A DNA stretch of 64,000 nucleotides from Natronocella acetinitrilica (GCF_024170285.1 NZ_JALJXV010000007.1:124001-188000), one strand, 5' to 3'. Numbered from the stretch's first letter, positions 1-9,774 are shown. The notes: generated from the letters alone by a model not told the origin. Numbers and translations: made by a program.

Positions 1-757
1 ATCGCTTTCCGGCGAGCAATGCCCTCAGAAATGCACGATCACACAAAGTGTTGACGAGGCGCGGGATGCCCCCGGTATAGCGGTGAATGATCGGCCAGGC
101 ATCATCGGCGATTAGCCGTTCCGGTTGCCGGCTGCCGGAAATGCCCAGGCGATGAAGCACGTACGCCGACACCTCTTCCACGGTCAGTCCGCTCAGGTGG
201 AAGTGCAGTCGCACCCGCTGCCGAAGCTGCTCCATGCGAGGCGACTCCAGCACATCCCGCAGTTCGGGCTGCCCCATCAGGATGACGCTGATCAGCCCGA
301 GCTTGTCGTACTCCAGGGCGGTCAGAAAGCGAATCTCTTCCAGTACTTCAAAAGACAGTGCCTGGGCCTCATCCACGCAAAGGATCACCAGCCGCCCCTG
401 CAAGGCCAGCTTGCGCAGGGCCTGCGACAGCTCGATGGTCAATGTGACCTTGCTGTCGCTGCCCGGCGTGCCGGTGAGGCGCTGGTAGACAGCCTGCAGA
501 AACTCGACGGGCGTGAGCTGGGTTTGCTCCAGATGCACCAGGACCGCGTCGCCGGCCTTGTCCTCGAGTATTTTCTTCATGAGCGTGGTCTTGCCAGCGC
601 CCACGTCACCGGTGATCACGACCAGCCCGTCACGGGTCATCAGCGAATAGTCGACGTACGCGCGCGCCAGGGCATATCCGCTGCTGCGGTACAAATAGTC
701 CGGATCCGGCGTCAGCCGGAACGGATAGTCGCTGAGACCAAAATGCTTCAGATACAT
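1..757 (-). CDS. ExeA/GspA-like AAA ATPase of an exopolysaccharide (XrtA-type) locus, partial
   Basis: The reading frame starts with ATG at 757 behind a GGGAGG ribosome site and runs off the left edge, so the C-terminus is missing. The start MYLKHFGLSDYPFRLTPDP is typical of the secretion ATPases linked to ExeA and to PEP-CTERM/exosortase exopolysaccharide loci. A Walker A motif GDVGAGKTT lies near residue 50 and a Walker B-type LVILCVDEAQ near residue 120. The family energises or regulates polysaccharide or protein export at the inner membrane. wecC and wecB lie just upstream on the same strand, which supports a surface polysaccharide role. The exact substrate cannot be told from this fragment. 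Confidence 0.85.
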   Translation of the reverse strand, partial: MYLKHFGLSDYPFRLTPDPDYLYRSSGYALARAYVDYSLMTRDGLVVITGDVGAGKTTLMKKILEDKAGDAVLVHLEQTQLTPVEFLQAVYQRLTGTPGSDSKVTLTIELSQALRKLALQGRLVILCVDEAQALSFEVLEEIRFLTALEYDKLGLISVILMGQPELRDVLESPRMEQLRQRVRLHFHLSGLTVEEVSAYVLHRLGISGSRQPERLIADDAWPIIHRYTGGIPRLVNTLCDRAFLRALLAGKR

Positions 758-791
758 CGCTCGGTTTCCCTCCCGTAAAAGTGCGCTGGGT

Positions 792-2054
792 TCATTGCCG
801 CCAGAGCCCGCAGACGTTGATCAGGATCTTCTCCTGCAACCGGGCGAGCGGTATGCGCCGAAACTGTCGATGGGCCACCAGTGCGACGACAATATCGGCT
901 TCCTCCATTGCCCGCTCCAGTGACACGAGTTCCACCCCGGACCCTGCCAGTGCGGGCGGCAGTTCGCCGATATTCGGCTCCACGGCAAGCACCCGGCCCG
1001 CGGCGTCCCTGGCCAGTCGGCGGGTGATGTCCAGCGCGGGGCTTTCCCGCAGATCGTCGATATCCGGTTTGTAGGCGAGGCCCAGACAGGCGATGACCGG
1101 ATCGCGCAGCCGCGCCGCCCGGGATTCCGTCCAGCGCACCACGAAATCCGGTTTTTCATCATTCAGTTCCCGGGCAGTCCGGATCAGGCGTGCCTGCTCC
1201 GGCGCGCTGTCGACGATGAACCACGGATCAACGGCAAGACAGTGCCCGCCAACACCGGGGCCGGGCATGAGAATGTTGACCCGGGGGTGACGATTGGCCA
1301 GTTCGATCAGTTCCCAGACGTCTACATCGAGATGATTGCAGACCATGGATAGCTCGTTGGCCAAGGCGATGTTGACGTCCCGAAACGTATTCTCGGTAAG
1401 CTTGGCCAGTTCCGCCGTCCGGCTGTTGGTGGTCAATACCTCCGCCGAGACGAACTCCCGATAGAAGTCTGCAGCCGCCTCCGTGGAGGCCTCGTCCACC
1501 CCACCGACGATGCGATCGTTGCCGACCAGTTCCCGCAGGATCTGGCCGGGTAGCACCCGTTCCGGACAATGCGCCACCAGAATGTCGGAAACCTGGTCAC
1601 TGATTGCGTAACGATTGGCCCTGGGCAGGCGCAGGTCGGTGCGCTCCTCCTCCAGCCAGCGGGCGACGCGCTCCGTGGTGCCCGGTGGGCTGGTGGACTC
1701 AAGTACCACCAGGTTGCCCTTGTCCAGGATGGGAGCAATGGCCCGGGCAGCGGACTCCACGCAGGAGAGATCCGGGCGATGCCCCTCCATGAAAGGCGTG
1801 GGCACGGCGATAATGAATATATCCGCCGGTTCAGGTGCAAGCGCGACGCGCAAACGCCCGCTTTGCACCGCCGATTTCACCAGGATGTCGAGCTCCGGTT
1901 CAGTGATGTGAATGCCGCCGGCGGCGACGGTCTCGACGACCTTTGAATTCACATCGACCCCAAGCACCTCAAAACCCTTGGTCGCCAGCAGGCTTGCTGT
2001 AGGCAAGCCGATGTAGCCAAGACCCATCACACAGATGCGACGCCGCTCAGCCAT
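792..2054 (-). CDS. wecC: UDP-N-acetyl-D-mannosaminuronate dehydrogenase
   Basis: This cytoplasmic enzyme oxidises UDP-ManNAc to UDP-ManNAcA with NAD, supplying an acidic sugar for surface polysaccharide. The 420-residue length equals the usual WecC length. The N-terminal Rossmann motif reads [12 protein letters not shown] near residue 10, followed by the family block VPTPF and, in the central domain, [14 protein letters not shown]. The ATG at 2054 is chosen because the protein aligns from [11 protein letters not shown] onward; upstream in-frame sequence is not family-like. The gene overlaps the end of wecB by 8 bases, so the two are translationally coupled and together convert UDP-GlcNAc to UDP-ManNAcA. 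Confidence 0.93.
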   Translation of the reverse strand: MAERRRICVMGLGYIGLPTASLLATKGFEVLGVDVNSKVVETVAAGGIHITEPELDILVKSAVQSGRLRVALAPEPADIFIIAVPTPFMEGHRPDLSCVESAARAIAPILDKGNLVVLESTSPPGTTERVARWLEEERTDLRLPRANRYAISDQVSDILVAHCPERVLPGQILRELVGNDRIVGGVDEASTEAAADFYREFVSAEVLTTNSRTAELAKLTENTFRDVNIALANELSMVCNHLDVDVWELIELANRHPRVNILMPGPGVGGHCLAVDPWFIVDSAPEQARLIRTARELNDEKPDFVVRWTESRAARLRDPVIACLGLAYKPDIDDLRESPALDITRRLARDAAGRVLAVEPNIGELPPALAGSGVELVSLERAMEEADIVVALVAHRQFRRIPLARLQEKILINVCGLWRQ

Positions 2055-3171
2055 GGGCGATGACCTCCGATATGCGCTGCGCTGCCCGGCCATCCCCATA
2101 AGGGTTGTGGGCCCGGGACATGGCCTGATAAGCCGCCTCGTCGTCGAGCAGCAGGCTGGTTGCAGCAACGATCGCCTCGCTGTCGGTTCCCACCAGCCGG
2201 ACGGTTCCCGCCTCCACCGCCTCGGGCCGCTCGGTGGTCTCACGTAGCACCAACACCGGTTTGCCCAGTGAAGGCGCCTCCTCCTGTACACCACCGGAGT
2301 CGGTGAGAATGAGGCTGCTGCGGTCCATCAGATAAACGAACGGCAGGTAGTCCAACGGCGGTATCAGGTGAACATTGGGCAGATGCCCCAGGGAATGCTC
2401 CACCGTCCCGGCCACATTGGGGTTTCTGTGCAACGGATAGACGATTTCCACGTCGTCGCGCTCCGCGAGGCGGGCCAATGCGAGACAGATCCTCTCGAAA
2501 CCACCACCAAAACTCTCACGGCGGTGCCCGGTGACCAGCAGCAAGCGTCGTTGCGGATCGAGGTAGGAGAAGTCCTGCTCAAGCGACGCCGTGATGCTGG
2601 CGTCTCCGCGCAGACGGGCCACCACACTGAGCAAGGCATCAATGACGGTGTTGCCGGTGACGTGGATCGTGTCCGCGACCACGTTTTCGCGCAGCAGGTT
2701 GTCCCGGGCCCCGACGGTGGGCGCAAAATGCAGGGACGCGATCGCGCCGGCGACACGGCGATTGATCTCTTCAGGCCAGGGGGCGTAGATATCGCCGGTT
2801 CGCAGTCCCGCCTCCACATGACCCACGGGGATCTGCTCATAGTAGGCAGCCAGTGCCGTGGCCATCGTCGTCGTGGTGTCACCATGGATCAGTACGAGAT
2901 CAGGGCTGCTCTCACGGATGATCTCCCGCAACCCGATCAGCACGCGGCTGGTGATATCCGTCAGATCCTGCCCGGGCTGCATGATGTCGAGATCGAAATT
3001 CGGTTGCAGGTCAAAAAGTTGTAGCACCTGATCCAGCATATCCCTGTGCTGGCCGGTCACACACAGCAGCGAGGTCACGGCTGGCTCACGACCCAGCGAC
3101 GCCAGCACCGGCGCCATCTTGATCGCCTCGGGACGCGTGCCGAACACGGTCAGTACACGACGCCTCAGCAT
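2047..3171 (-). CDS. wecB: UDP-N-acetylglucosamine 2-epimerase (non-hydrolysing)
   Basis: The enzyme interconverts UDP-GlcNAc and UDP-ManNAc in the cytoplasm. The start [20 protein letters not shown] carries the signature N-terminus of WecB, and downstream motifs are [17 protein letters not shown] and [12 protein letters not shown]. The encoded protein has 374 residues, as expected. The ATG at 3171 has a GGGAGG ribosome site about 10 bases upstream, which favours it over in-frame ATGs further out. The gene heads the small minus-strand polysaccharide operon wecB-wecC-ATPase. Confidence 0.94.
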   Translation of the reverse strand: MLRRRVLTVFGTRPEAIKMAPVLASLGREPAVTSLLCVTGQHRDMLDQVLQLFDLQPNFDLDIMQPGQDLTDITSRVLIGLREIIRESSPDLVLIHGDTTTTMATALAAYYEQIPVGHVEAGLRTGDIYAPWPEEINRRVAGAIASLHFAPTVGARDNLLRENVVADTIHVTGNTVIDALLSVVARLRGDASITASLEQDFSYLDPQRRLLLVTGHRRESFGGGFERICLALARLAERDDVEIVYPLHRNPNVAGTVEHSLGHLPNVHLIPPLDYLPFVYLMDRSSLILTDSGGVQEEAPSLGKPVLVLRETTERPEAVEAGTVRLVGTDSEAIVAATSLLLDDEAAYQAMSRAHNPYGDGRAAQRISEVIAHG

Positions 3172-3446
3172 GGCCCGGCTTGCCTCCCACCCTGGGGGCA
3201 CCGGAGGAGTCAGCCCCACCCTTGGCGCTGTCAGAGGTTCCCCTGATGCCTCATGGCACCGTAGCGCCGCGGCATATCAGGTTCTGTACGCTAACGAACA
3301 CTGTGCCGGCGCCTGTACGCGAAGGGGCGGCGAAAACCTCTGTGCGGTACCGCGCAGACTTTCCACCGGCGCAGAGACAACCTTTCCGAGGATTCCCTGC
3401 CACCGCCCTTAGAGAGGGAGTAAATCTCCTGGCCACCAAGTCGATC

Positions 3447-4217
3447 ATGCCTCGCAACCGACTCCTGGGCGCCCTGTGTCCAGCGGACAGGGAGTGGCTA
3501 TTGTCCCAGGGCAAAATCGTTCTGCTTCCGTTCGGGAGGGTGCTCGCCGAACCGGGCCAGCTTTTGGAGAGCGTCTACTTCCCCCTGTCCGGCTTCATAT
3601 CCTTGTTCACCGCGGTCGACGAGCGCCACAGCATCGAGGTTGGGCTGATTGGGAACGAGGGCATGGTCGGGAGTTCCCTCGCCCTTGGCGTCGACAGTTC
3701 GCCGGTTCACGCCCTCGTGCAGGGACCCGGCAAGGCGTTGCAACTTGAAGCGGACGTTTTCGAGACGGCACTGGGCAATAGCGCGACGCTGCAGCGTGTC
3801 ATGCAGCGCTACTTGCACGTGGTGCTCGGCAACCTGGCCCAGGCGGCAGCCTGCAGTCGGTTTCATCTGGTGGAGGCACGGCTGGCGCGGTGGTTGCTGA
3901 TGACCCAGGATCGTGCCCATTCACCAGACTTCCACCTCACCCACGAGCTACTCGCTCACATGCTCGGTGTCAGACGCGTCGGGGTCACCAAGGCTGCCAC
4001 GGCCCTGCAACAGCGTCGCCTGATTCGCTATAGCCGGGGAGACATTACGGTGCTGGATCGAACAGGTCTGGAGCGTGCCAGTTGCACCTGCTATCGTGCC
4101 GACCGCGCGCTCTACGAGGAAATACTGGGTTCCCGACAATCGCGAGGCAAACCACTGGAAACCGAACTGACCCCTGTTTCAAGCCCGCTCCGCAACAGCG
4201 CCAAACCCATTAACTGA
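3447..4217 (+). CDS. Crp/Fnr-family transcriptional regulator
   Basis: This 256-residue protein has an N-terminal cyclic-nucleotide-binding-type beta barrel (about residues 10-130, with EPGQLLESVYFPLSGFISL) and a C-terminal Crp-type helix-turn-helix around residues 165-205 (HELLAHMLGVRRVGVTKA). It lacks the N-terminal cysteine set of oxygen-sensing FNR, so a [4Fe-4S] sensor is unlikely and the effector is unknown. The ATG at 3447 has no good ribosome site; GAGGGAG at 3413-3419 would instead suit a CTG at 3429, so the start is uncertain. It stands alone between wecB (divergent) and the ribonuclease gene (convergent). A role in photosynthesis control is possible but unproven. Confidence 0.85.
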   Translation: MPRNRLLGALCPADREWLLSQGKIVLLPFGRVLAEPGQLLESVYFPLSGFISLFTAVDERHSIEVGLIGNEGMVGSSLALGVDSSPVHALVQGPGKALQLEADVFETALGNSATLQRVMQRYLHVVLGNLAQAAACSRFHLVEARLARWLLMTQDRAHSPDFHLTHELLAHMLGVRRVGVTKAATALQQRRLIRYSRGDITVLDRTGLERASCTCYRADRALYEEILGSRQSRGKPLETELTPVSSPLRNSAKPIN

Positions 4218-4238
4218 ATGCCGGAACCCGCTCGATTC

Positions 4239-5645
4239 TCAAAGCGCGACGACCTCTTCCAGTTCCGGGATAACGGCATGTAAACCATGCGCAAGCAATG
4301 CCTCTCGCAGAGCTTCCCGGGCAACAGTCTCGCCATGCACCAGGTACAGCCGGGGCTCGTCACGAAAGGCACCGGCCCAGGACAGCAGATCCCTCTGCCC
4401 GGCATGGGCGGAAAAGCCACCAATGGTGTGAATCTGCGCACGCACCGGCAAGGTCTCCCCCAGAACCCGCACCTCCGTCGCACCGTCGACCAGTGCGCGG
4501 CCCAGGGTCCCGGCGGCCTGAAAACCGGCGATGACGATATGCGTGGAAGAGCGGCCGAGATTGTAGCGCAGGTGGTGGAGAATACGACCGCCCGTGCACA
4601 TGCCCGAGCCGGCGATAATCACCGCGCCACCATGAATGCGGTTGATCTCCATGGATTCCTCGACAGTCCGCGTGGCGCGAAATCCCGGCAGAAAGCGGTG
4701 CGGTTCGCCGCCCGCTGATTCGTTCAGGCTGGAAACATCTTTCTGATCGAGTGCTCGCCAGTTTCTTGCGTACAACTCCGTTACCCGAATCGCCATCGGA
4801 CTGTCCAGGAAAACTCTCTGCTGGCGGAGCCTGCCGGCATGGTGAAGGCGACTGAGATGGAACAGGATTTCCTGAGTACGACCGACGGCAAAAGCGGGTA
4901 TGAGTACGTTTCCGCCTTCGTCATGGGCTGCCTCCAGCACCTGCGCGAACTCCTCGATGGACTCTTCCTGTGGACGGTGGTCGCGATTGCCGTAGGTGCT
5001 CTCCATGAGTACAACATCGGCGCCACTGACGCGCTCCGGATCGCGCATCAGTGGCGAGCCCGGGTTTCCCAGGTCTCCGGAGAACACGATCTGACGTCGT
5101 CTCCCGCCGGATGGCACATTGAGTTCGACGATGGCCGAGCCGAGAATGTGGCCGGCATCGCGAAAAACAAGACGCGCATCACCAGGCAGGGTCACGACTT
5201 CTCCATAGCTGTGGGGAACGCATTGCTCCAGTGCGCGATCAACGTCCGTTTGCTCATAAAGCGCTTGCAATGGTTGTCGTCCGGCCCTGATTCTTCTTCT
5301 GTTTTCCCACTCAAGATCCCGACCCATGACTGCCGCCGCATCACGCAACATGATGTCCAGCAACTCCAGCGTCTCGCCGGTGCAGTGAATCGGCCCCCGG
5401 TAACCCTCGCGCACCAGGCGCGGCAGCAGACCTGCATGATCCAGGTGTCCATGGGAGATCACCACCACCGACAGGCTGCGAGCAAGGTCCGCCATTGGCT
5501 CCGCGTTACGCCGTTCAGCGTCCGGGCCGCCTTGTCGCAGCCCGCACTCGAGTAACAGTTTCACCGGCGCGTCGTCGTCTATGTCGATCAGGTAGCGGGA
5601 ACCCGTAACCTCGCCAACTGCACCCAGAAACGTTAACGTCGACAT
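4239..5645 (-). CDS. Metallo-beta-lactamase/beta-CASP RNA-processing exonuclease
   Basis: The 468-residue protein belongs to the COG1236 family of zinc-dependent ribonucleases. The metal-binding motif HGHLDHAG is near residue 65, followed by DAGHILGSA and FSGDLGN. The beta-CASP part contains SGMCTGGRI and ends with the late histidine motif FSAHAGQRD. Cytoplasmic action on structured RNA is inferred from the family; the substrate is unknown. Start ATG at 5645. It is transcribed divergently from tspO and converges with the Crp-family gene. Confidence 0.9.
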   Translation of the reverse strand: MSTLTFLGAVGEVTGSRYLIDIDDDAPVKLLLECGLRQGGPDAERRNAEPMADLARSLSVVVISHGHLDHAGLLPRLVREGYRGPIHCTGETLELLDIMLRDAAAVMGRDLEWENRRRIRAGRQPLQALYEQTDVDRALEQCVPHSYGEVVTLPGDARLVFRDAGHILGSAIVELNVPSGGRRRQIVFSGDLGNPGSPLMRDPERVSGADVVLMESTYGNRDHRPQEESIEEFAQVLEAAHDEGGNVLIPAFAVGRTQEILFHLSRLHHAGRLRQQRVFLDSPMAIRVTELYARNWRALDQKDVSSLNESAGGEPHRFLPGFRATRTVEESMEINRIHGGAVIIAGSGMCTGGRILHHLRYNLGRSSTHIVIAGFQAAGTLGRALVDGATEVRVLGETLPVRAQIHTIGGFSAHAGQRDLLSWAGAFRDEPRLYLVHGETVAREALREALLAHGLHAVIPELEEVVAL

Positions 5646-5755
5646 GATTTCCTCTTGTCAGTCGATTCATCTTCAGCATAGCGAAAGTGACGAAGTACTG
5701 GCGCTATCGGGGCTGACGACCGAGAAGACACGGATCATCGAATCGGAGGAAGCCA

Positions 5756-6247
5756 ATGAGCTGGCTCACATTGTTTGTTTTTCTCGGAGCCTGCATGGCA
5801 GCAGCGACTACAGGCGCGCTGTTCCAGCCCGGTGAGTGGTATCGCCGCCTGGACAAGCCCGTATGGACTCCACCTGACTGGCTCTTCCCCATCGCCTGGA
5901 CCGGGCTTTATATCGCCATGGCGGTCGCAGCCTGGAGAGTGGCCTATGCAGAGGCGGCGCTGGTACCGCTTGGCCTGGCCTTATGGGCCTGCCAGATCGC
6001 ACTGAATACGCTTTGGACACCTATCTTCTTCGGACTGCGCCGCCTGCAGGCCGGCCTGATTGTTTTGAGCCTGCTGTGGATTGCCGTGGTTGCGACGACC
6101 ATCGTTTTCTTTGCCATCGACACCTTGTCCGGATGGCTTTTCCTGCCCTATGTGGTCTGGGTGAGCTATGCCGGCGCCCTGAACTATTCGTTACTTGTTC
6201 GGAATCCGTCTGAAAAACCATTGCTGCCAGGAGAGATTTCAACGTAA
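5756..6247 (+). CDS. tspO: TspO/MBR (CrtK) tryptophan-rich sensory membrane protein
   Basis: This is a 163-residue five-helix membrane protein with family motifs WTPPDWLFPIAWT, NTLWTPIFFG and VVWVSYAGALNYSL. TspO binds porphyrins; in Rhodobacter it is a negative modulator of photosynthesis gene expression in response to oxygen. The ATG at 5756 follows a GGAGG at 5746-5750. The gene sits directly before the bchG operon, which fits a role linked to tetrapyrrole status. About 40 bases separate it from bchG, and that gap holds the bchG promoter. Confidence 0.93.
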   Translation: MSWLTLFVFLGACMAAATTGALFQPGEWYRRLDKPVWTPPDWLFPIAWTGLYIAMAVAAWRVAYAEAALVPLGLALWACQIALNTLWTPIFFGLRRLQAGLIVLSLLWIAVVATTIVFFAIDTLSGWLFLPYVVWVSYAGALNYSLLVRNPSEKPLLPGEIST

Positions 6248-6286
6248 TAACGCTTTGACAAGGCCGAGTGTCCACTTTATGTTACA
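6243..6286. promoter_or_regulatory. Tandem PpsR/CrtJ operator in front of bchG
   Basis: A perfect TGT-N12-ACA palindrome lies at 6269-6286 (TGTCCACTTTATGTTACA). An imperfect copy, CGT-N12-ACA, lies at 6243-6260, and the gap is exactly 8 bases. PpsR/CrtJ of purple bacteria recognises TGT-N12-ACA and binds cooperatively to pairs spaced 8 bp. The pair covers the -35 and -10 of the bchG promoter, as expected for repression. Binding itself is inferred. Confidence 0.75.
6255..6283 (+). promoter_or_regulatory. Sigma-70-type promoter of bchG, apparently leaderless
   Basis: The -35 TTGACA (6255-6260) is perfect. After a 17-base spacer comes the -10 TATGTT (6278-6283). A normal start site 7 bases later would fall on 6290, the A of the bchG ATG. 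No Shine-Dalgarno sequence precedes that ATG. Confidence 0.65.
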
Positions 6287-6289
6287 CCT

Positions 6290-7204
6290 ATGGCCAACGC
6301 TGTTGTTACGCAGTCGCCGGTGACCCGCCCTCGGGCCGCCACCGTGCTCGAACTGCTCAAGCCCATCACCTGGTTTGCACCCATGTGGGCCTTTGCCTGC
6401 GGCATTATCTCCGCAGGCGTTCCCCTATCCGGCAACTGGCTGATGATAGCCGGCGGAATTCTTCTGGCGGGTCCGCTGGTCTGCGGCACCAGCCAGGCAG
6501 TGAATGATTGGTTCGATCGCCACGTCGACGCCATCAACGAGCCGGATCGCCCCATTCCCAGCGGACGCATGCCTGGGCGATGGGGGCTTTATATCGCCAT
6601 CGTCACCTCCCTCATGGCACTTGCACTTGCCGCAGTACTCGGACCGTTTGTCCTGGGAGCGGCTCTGGTCGGCGTTGCATTGGCCTGGGCCTACAGCGCC
6701 CCACCCATCCGCCTGAAGCGCGACGGCTGGGGTGGCAACAGCGCAGTGGCAATCTGCTACGAAGGTCTGCCTTGGGTCACTGGCGCCGCGATCATGGCCG
6801 GGACCGTGCCCGACTGGCGCATCCTGCTGCTCGCCCTGCTCTACAGCGTTGGCGCCCATGGCATCATGACCCTGAACGACTTCAAGGCTGTCAACGGCGA
6901 TATTCGCATGGGTATCGCCACGCTGCCGGTTCGCCTCGGGGTTGAACGAGCCGCAAGGTTCGCCTGCCTGGTCATGGCTCTGCCGCAGATGGTCGTGATT
7001 GCCTTGCTGGTGAGCTGGGAACAACCATTGCACGCGGCTGCGATTGGTTTGCTGCTTGCCACCCAGTTCGTCCTGATGCGCCGTTTCCTGCGGGACCCGG
7101 CGAAGTTTGCACCCTGGTACAACGCAACCGGGACCACCCTTTACGTGCTGGGCATGCTCATTTCCGCCTTCGCGCTGGCCGGTATCGTGGGTGGCACCCA
7201 GTGA
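6290..7204 (+). CDS. bchG: Bacteriochlorophyll synthase (geranylgeranyl/phytyl transferase)
   Basis: BchG attaches the geranylgeranyl or phytyl tail to bacteriochlorophyllide a at the membrane. This UbiA-family protein has 304 residues and many hydrophobic helices. The first aspartate-rich prenyl-diphosphate site is in NDWFDRHVDAINEPDRPIPS (about residues 70-90); the second is in NDFKAVNGDIRMGI. LELLKPITWFAPMWAF near residue 20 is characteristic of BchG. The ATG at 6290 has no ribosome site, which fits a leaderless transcript. The stop overlaps the next gene by 4 bases. Confidence 0.95.
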   Translation: MANAVVTQSPVTRPRAATVLELLKPITWFAPMWAFACGIISAGVPLSGNWLMIAGGILLAGPLVCGTSQAVNDWFDRHVDAINEPDRPIPSGRMPGRWGLYIAIVTSLMALALAAVLGPFVLGAALVGVALAWAYSAPPIRLKRDGWGGNSAVAICYEGLPWVTGAAIMAGTVPDWRILLLALLYSVGAHGIMTLNDFKAVNGDIRMGIATLPVRLGVERAARFACLVMALPQMVVIALLVSWEQPLHAAAIGLLLATQFVLMRRFLRDPAKFAPWYNATGTTLYVLGMLISAFALAGIVGGTQ

Positions 7205-8562
7205 CCGCCCCCTGGCTGGGCTGGTTCGGGATCTTTCGACTCGGCCTGGTTCAGACCGCCCTCGGTGCCATCGTCATTCTCACTACCACGACCCTGAACC
7301 GGGTCATGGTTGTGGAGCTTGCCCTGCCCGCCATGCTGCCAGGCATCCTGGTGGGCTTCTATTACGGCATGCAATTGTTACGACCAAGACTGGGCTACGG
7401 CTCCGACGTCGGCGGTCGACGCACTCCGTGGATTATCGGGGGCATGTGCCTGTTGGCAATCGGTGGTGTGACCGCCGCCGCAGCCACGGCATGGATGGCC
7501 ACAGCGCCCCTGGCGGGCATCGCCCTGGCTTTCATTGCATTCCTCATCATCGGCGTAGGCGTCGGTGCCGCAGGCACCGCGCTTCTGACCCTGCTGGCCA
7601 AGCGGGTTGAACCGACCCGGCGCGGTGCAGCAGCGATGATCGTCTGGGTGATGATGATCGCGGGCTTCGCGGTCACGGCAACCCTGGCCGGCAATTACCT
7701 GGACCCGTTTACCCTCACCCGCCTCGTGGCCGTTACGGCGGTTGTCTGCGGCGCGGCCCTGTTGCTGGCTGTCGTGGCTGTCTACGGCGTTGAAGGGAAA
7801 AAGCAGCAGCGCGCAGATACGCCAGCACCTGCCAGCGCGCCCGAGCCAACGGCGTTCAGGCAGGCATTGAGACAGGTCTGGCAGGAGCCAACGGCGCGCC
7901 GCTTCACCATTTTCGTTTTCGTGTCCATGCTTGCCTACAGCGCCCAGGACCTCATTCTTGAGCCGTTTGCAGGCATAGCCTTTGGCCTGACGCCCGGCGA
8001 ATCCACCAGGATGGCTGGGCTGCAGAACGCCGGCGTGCTGTGCGGCATGCTGCTGGCAGCGGCGGGGGTCAGCCGGCTTGGGTGTGGGCTATTCGGCACA
8101 CTCCGCCACTGGACCATTGGCGGTTGCATTGCCTCGGCGCTGGCGCTGGTCGGTCTGGCCTTCGGCGCCTACGTCGGACCGGTGTTCCCCTTGCACCCCG
8201 CGGTTTTCGTGCTCGGCATCGCCAATGGCGCATTCGCCGTCGCCGCCATCGGTTCGATGATGCGTTATGCCAGCGCCGGTCGGACGCACAGGGAAGGCGT
8301 GCGTATGGGGCTGTGGGGCGCGGCCCAGGCAATAGCCTTCGGCGTTGGCGGTTTCCTCGGGACTGTCGGCGTCGACGTCACAACTTACCTGATCGGTGCG
8401 CCTATTGGGGCATACGGTCTTGTCTTCGCCTCATCCGCCCTGCTCTTTCTCGTGGCCGCAGCATTGTGCGCGCGAGTCGAGGGTGGCGAGGCAACGCACA
8501 CGATCCCGCAACAGGGCCCAGTGATGGGCGATGGGGTTCAGCCGGAAGGGAGTACGCCATGA
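7201..8562 (+). CDS. bch2: PucC-family major facilitator (BCH2/Orf428 type) linked to pigment assembly
   Basis: The 453-residue protein has about 12 predicted membrane spans and belongs to the BCH2/PucC/LhaA branch of the MFS. Family blocks include TTTLNRVMVVEL, SDVGGRRTPWIIGG and AQDLILEPFAG. Homologs lie between bchG and bchP in other purple bacteria and are thought to deliver bacteriochlorophyll to light-harvesting or reaction-centre proteins; the exact activity is unsettled. The GTG start at 7201 overlaps the bchG stop (GTGA), and the stop overlaps bchP (ATGA). The paralog lhaA lies at 40858-42300. Confidence 0.9.
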   Translation: MTAPWLGWFGIFRLGLVQTALGAIVILTTTTLNRVMVVELALPAMLPGILVGFYYGMQLLRPRLGYGSDVGGRRTPWIIGGMCLLAIGGVTAAAATAWMATAPLAGIALAFIAFLIIGVGVGAAGTALLTLLAKRVEPTRRGAAAMIVWVMMIAGFAVTATLAGNYLDPFTLTRLVAVTAVVCGAALLLAVVAVYGVEGKKQQRADTPAPASAPEPTAFRQALRQVWQEPTARRFTIFVFVSMLAYSAQDLILEPFAGIAFGLTPGESTRMAGLQNAGVLCGMLLAAAGVSRLGCGLFGTLRHWTIGGCIASALALVGLAFGAYVGPVFPLHPAVFVLGIANGAFAVAAIGSMMRYASAGRTHREGVRMGLWGAAQAIAFGVGGFLGTVGVDVTTYLIGAPIGAYGLVFASSALLFLVAAALCARVEGGEATHTIPQQGPVMGDGVQPEGSTP

Positions 8563-9767
8563 ATGATCATAAACAACCGGAATACGTCGACGCCGTTGTC
8601 GTCGGCGGTGGCCCCGCCGGCGCAACGGCGGCCACTTGCCTGGCCAGAGCCGGGTACTCGGTCATGCTGCTGGACAAGGGCGGACGCATCAAACCCTGTG
8701 GCGGGGCCATTCCTCCGCGGCTGATCGAGGACTTTGCCATTCCGGATGCCCTGGTTGTGGCCCGGGTGAACTCGGCACGCATCGTCTCCCCCAGCGAACG
8801 CTATGTCGATATGCCCATCGACAACGGCTACGTGGGCATGGTGGATCGCGACGAATTCGACGAGTGGTTGCGGGAGCGGGCCGCGGCCGTGGGGGCCGAG
8901 CGCAGAACCGGCGCCTTCCGCAGGATCATCCGTGAAGATTCAACGGGCGTGGTCATCGAATACAAGGACACCTCGGCGAGTGGCGGGCGCGAGACACGGC
9001 TGGTGCATGCGCGGGCACTCATCGGAGCCGATGGTGCCAACTCGGCAGTGGGTAAACAGACCATTCCCGGCGCAGACTGCATCCCGTATGTCGCGGCCTA
9101 CCATGAAATCATCACTTCGCCTGCCGCCAATGACCGCAACTTCGACCCGGCCCGTTGTGACGTGATCTACCGGGGCACGATCTCGCCGGACTTCTACGGC
9201 TGGGTGTTTCCCCATGGAAAAACCACCAGCGTTGGCGTGGGGTCGGCGGTGAAAGGGTTTTCCCTGCGCGGTGCCGTTGACGCTTTGCGGGCCGATGCTG
9301 GCCTCGAAGGTGCGGAGACCATCCGCCGCGAGGGGGCACCGATACCGCTGCAACCCCTCAAGCGTTGGGATAATGGCCGCAATGTGATACTCGCCGGCGA
9401 CGCCGCTGGTATCGTTGCGCCGGCATCGGGCGAAGGCATCTACTACGCCATGGTTGGTGGGCAGTATGCCGCAGAGGCGGTGATCGGCCTCTTGCACACC
9501 GGCGATGCGCGGGCCTTGAAAATGGCCCGCAAGCGCTTCATGAAAGCCCACGGCCAGGTGTTCAGAATGCTGGGCATGATGCAGCGCTTCTGGTACGCAA
9601 ACGACGGCCGCCGCGAGCGTTTCGTGCGCATCTGCGGCGATCCGGACGTGCAGTTCCTGACCTGGGATTCCTACATGCACAAGCGCCTGACCCGGGCGCG
9701 TCCGATGGCCCATGCCAGGATCTTCTTCAAGAACATCGCCCATCTGACGGGCCTGGCTCCGGCCTGA
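8559..9767 (+). CDS. bchP: Geranylgeranyl (bacterio)chlorophyll reductase
   Basis: BchP reduces the geranylgeranyl tail stepwise to phytyl using a flavin. The N-terminal FAD-binding motif VVVGGGPAGATAA is near residue 14, followed by KPCGGAIPPRL, typical of the geranylgeranyl reductase family. A second FAD block, LAGDAAGIVAPASGEGIYYA, is near residue 280. The 402-residue length is normal. The ATG at 8559 overlaps the stop of the preceding transporter (ATGA); an upstream in-frame extension lies inside that gene and is not coding. It is the third gene of the bchG operon. Confidence 0.95.
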   Translation: MNDHKQPEYVDAVVVGGGPAGATAATCLARAGYSVMLLDKGGRIKPCGGAIPPRLIEDFAIPDALVVARVNSARIVSPSERYVDMPIDNGYVGMVDRDEFDEWLRERAAAVGAERRTGAFRRIIREDSTGVVIEYKDTSASGGRETRLVHARALIGADGANSAVGKQTIPGADCIPYVAAYHEIITSPAANDRNFDPARCDVIYRGTISPDFYGWVFPHGKTTSVGVGSAVKGFSLRGAVDALRADAGLEGAETIRREGAPIPLQPLKRWDNGRNVILAGDAAGIVAPASGEGIYYAMVGGQYAAEAVIGLLHTGDARALKMARKRFMKAHGQVFRMLGMMQRFWYANDGRRERFVRICGDPDVQFLTWDSYMHKRLTRARPMAHARIFFKNIAHLTGLAPA

Positions 9768-9774
9768 TCACGGC

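Noticed and set aside
2055-2294. 80-residue extension upstream of wecC
   Set aside because: It overlaps wecB and is arginine/tryptophan-rich nonsense; the Rossmann start follows MAERRR.
8040-8558. N-terminal extension of the bchP frame into the preceding transporter gene
   Set aside because: The preceding gene is coding in another frame there, and the ATGA overlap at 8559 gives a normal BchP.
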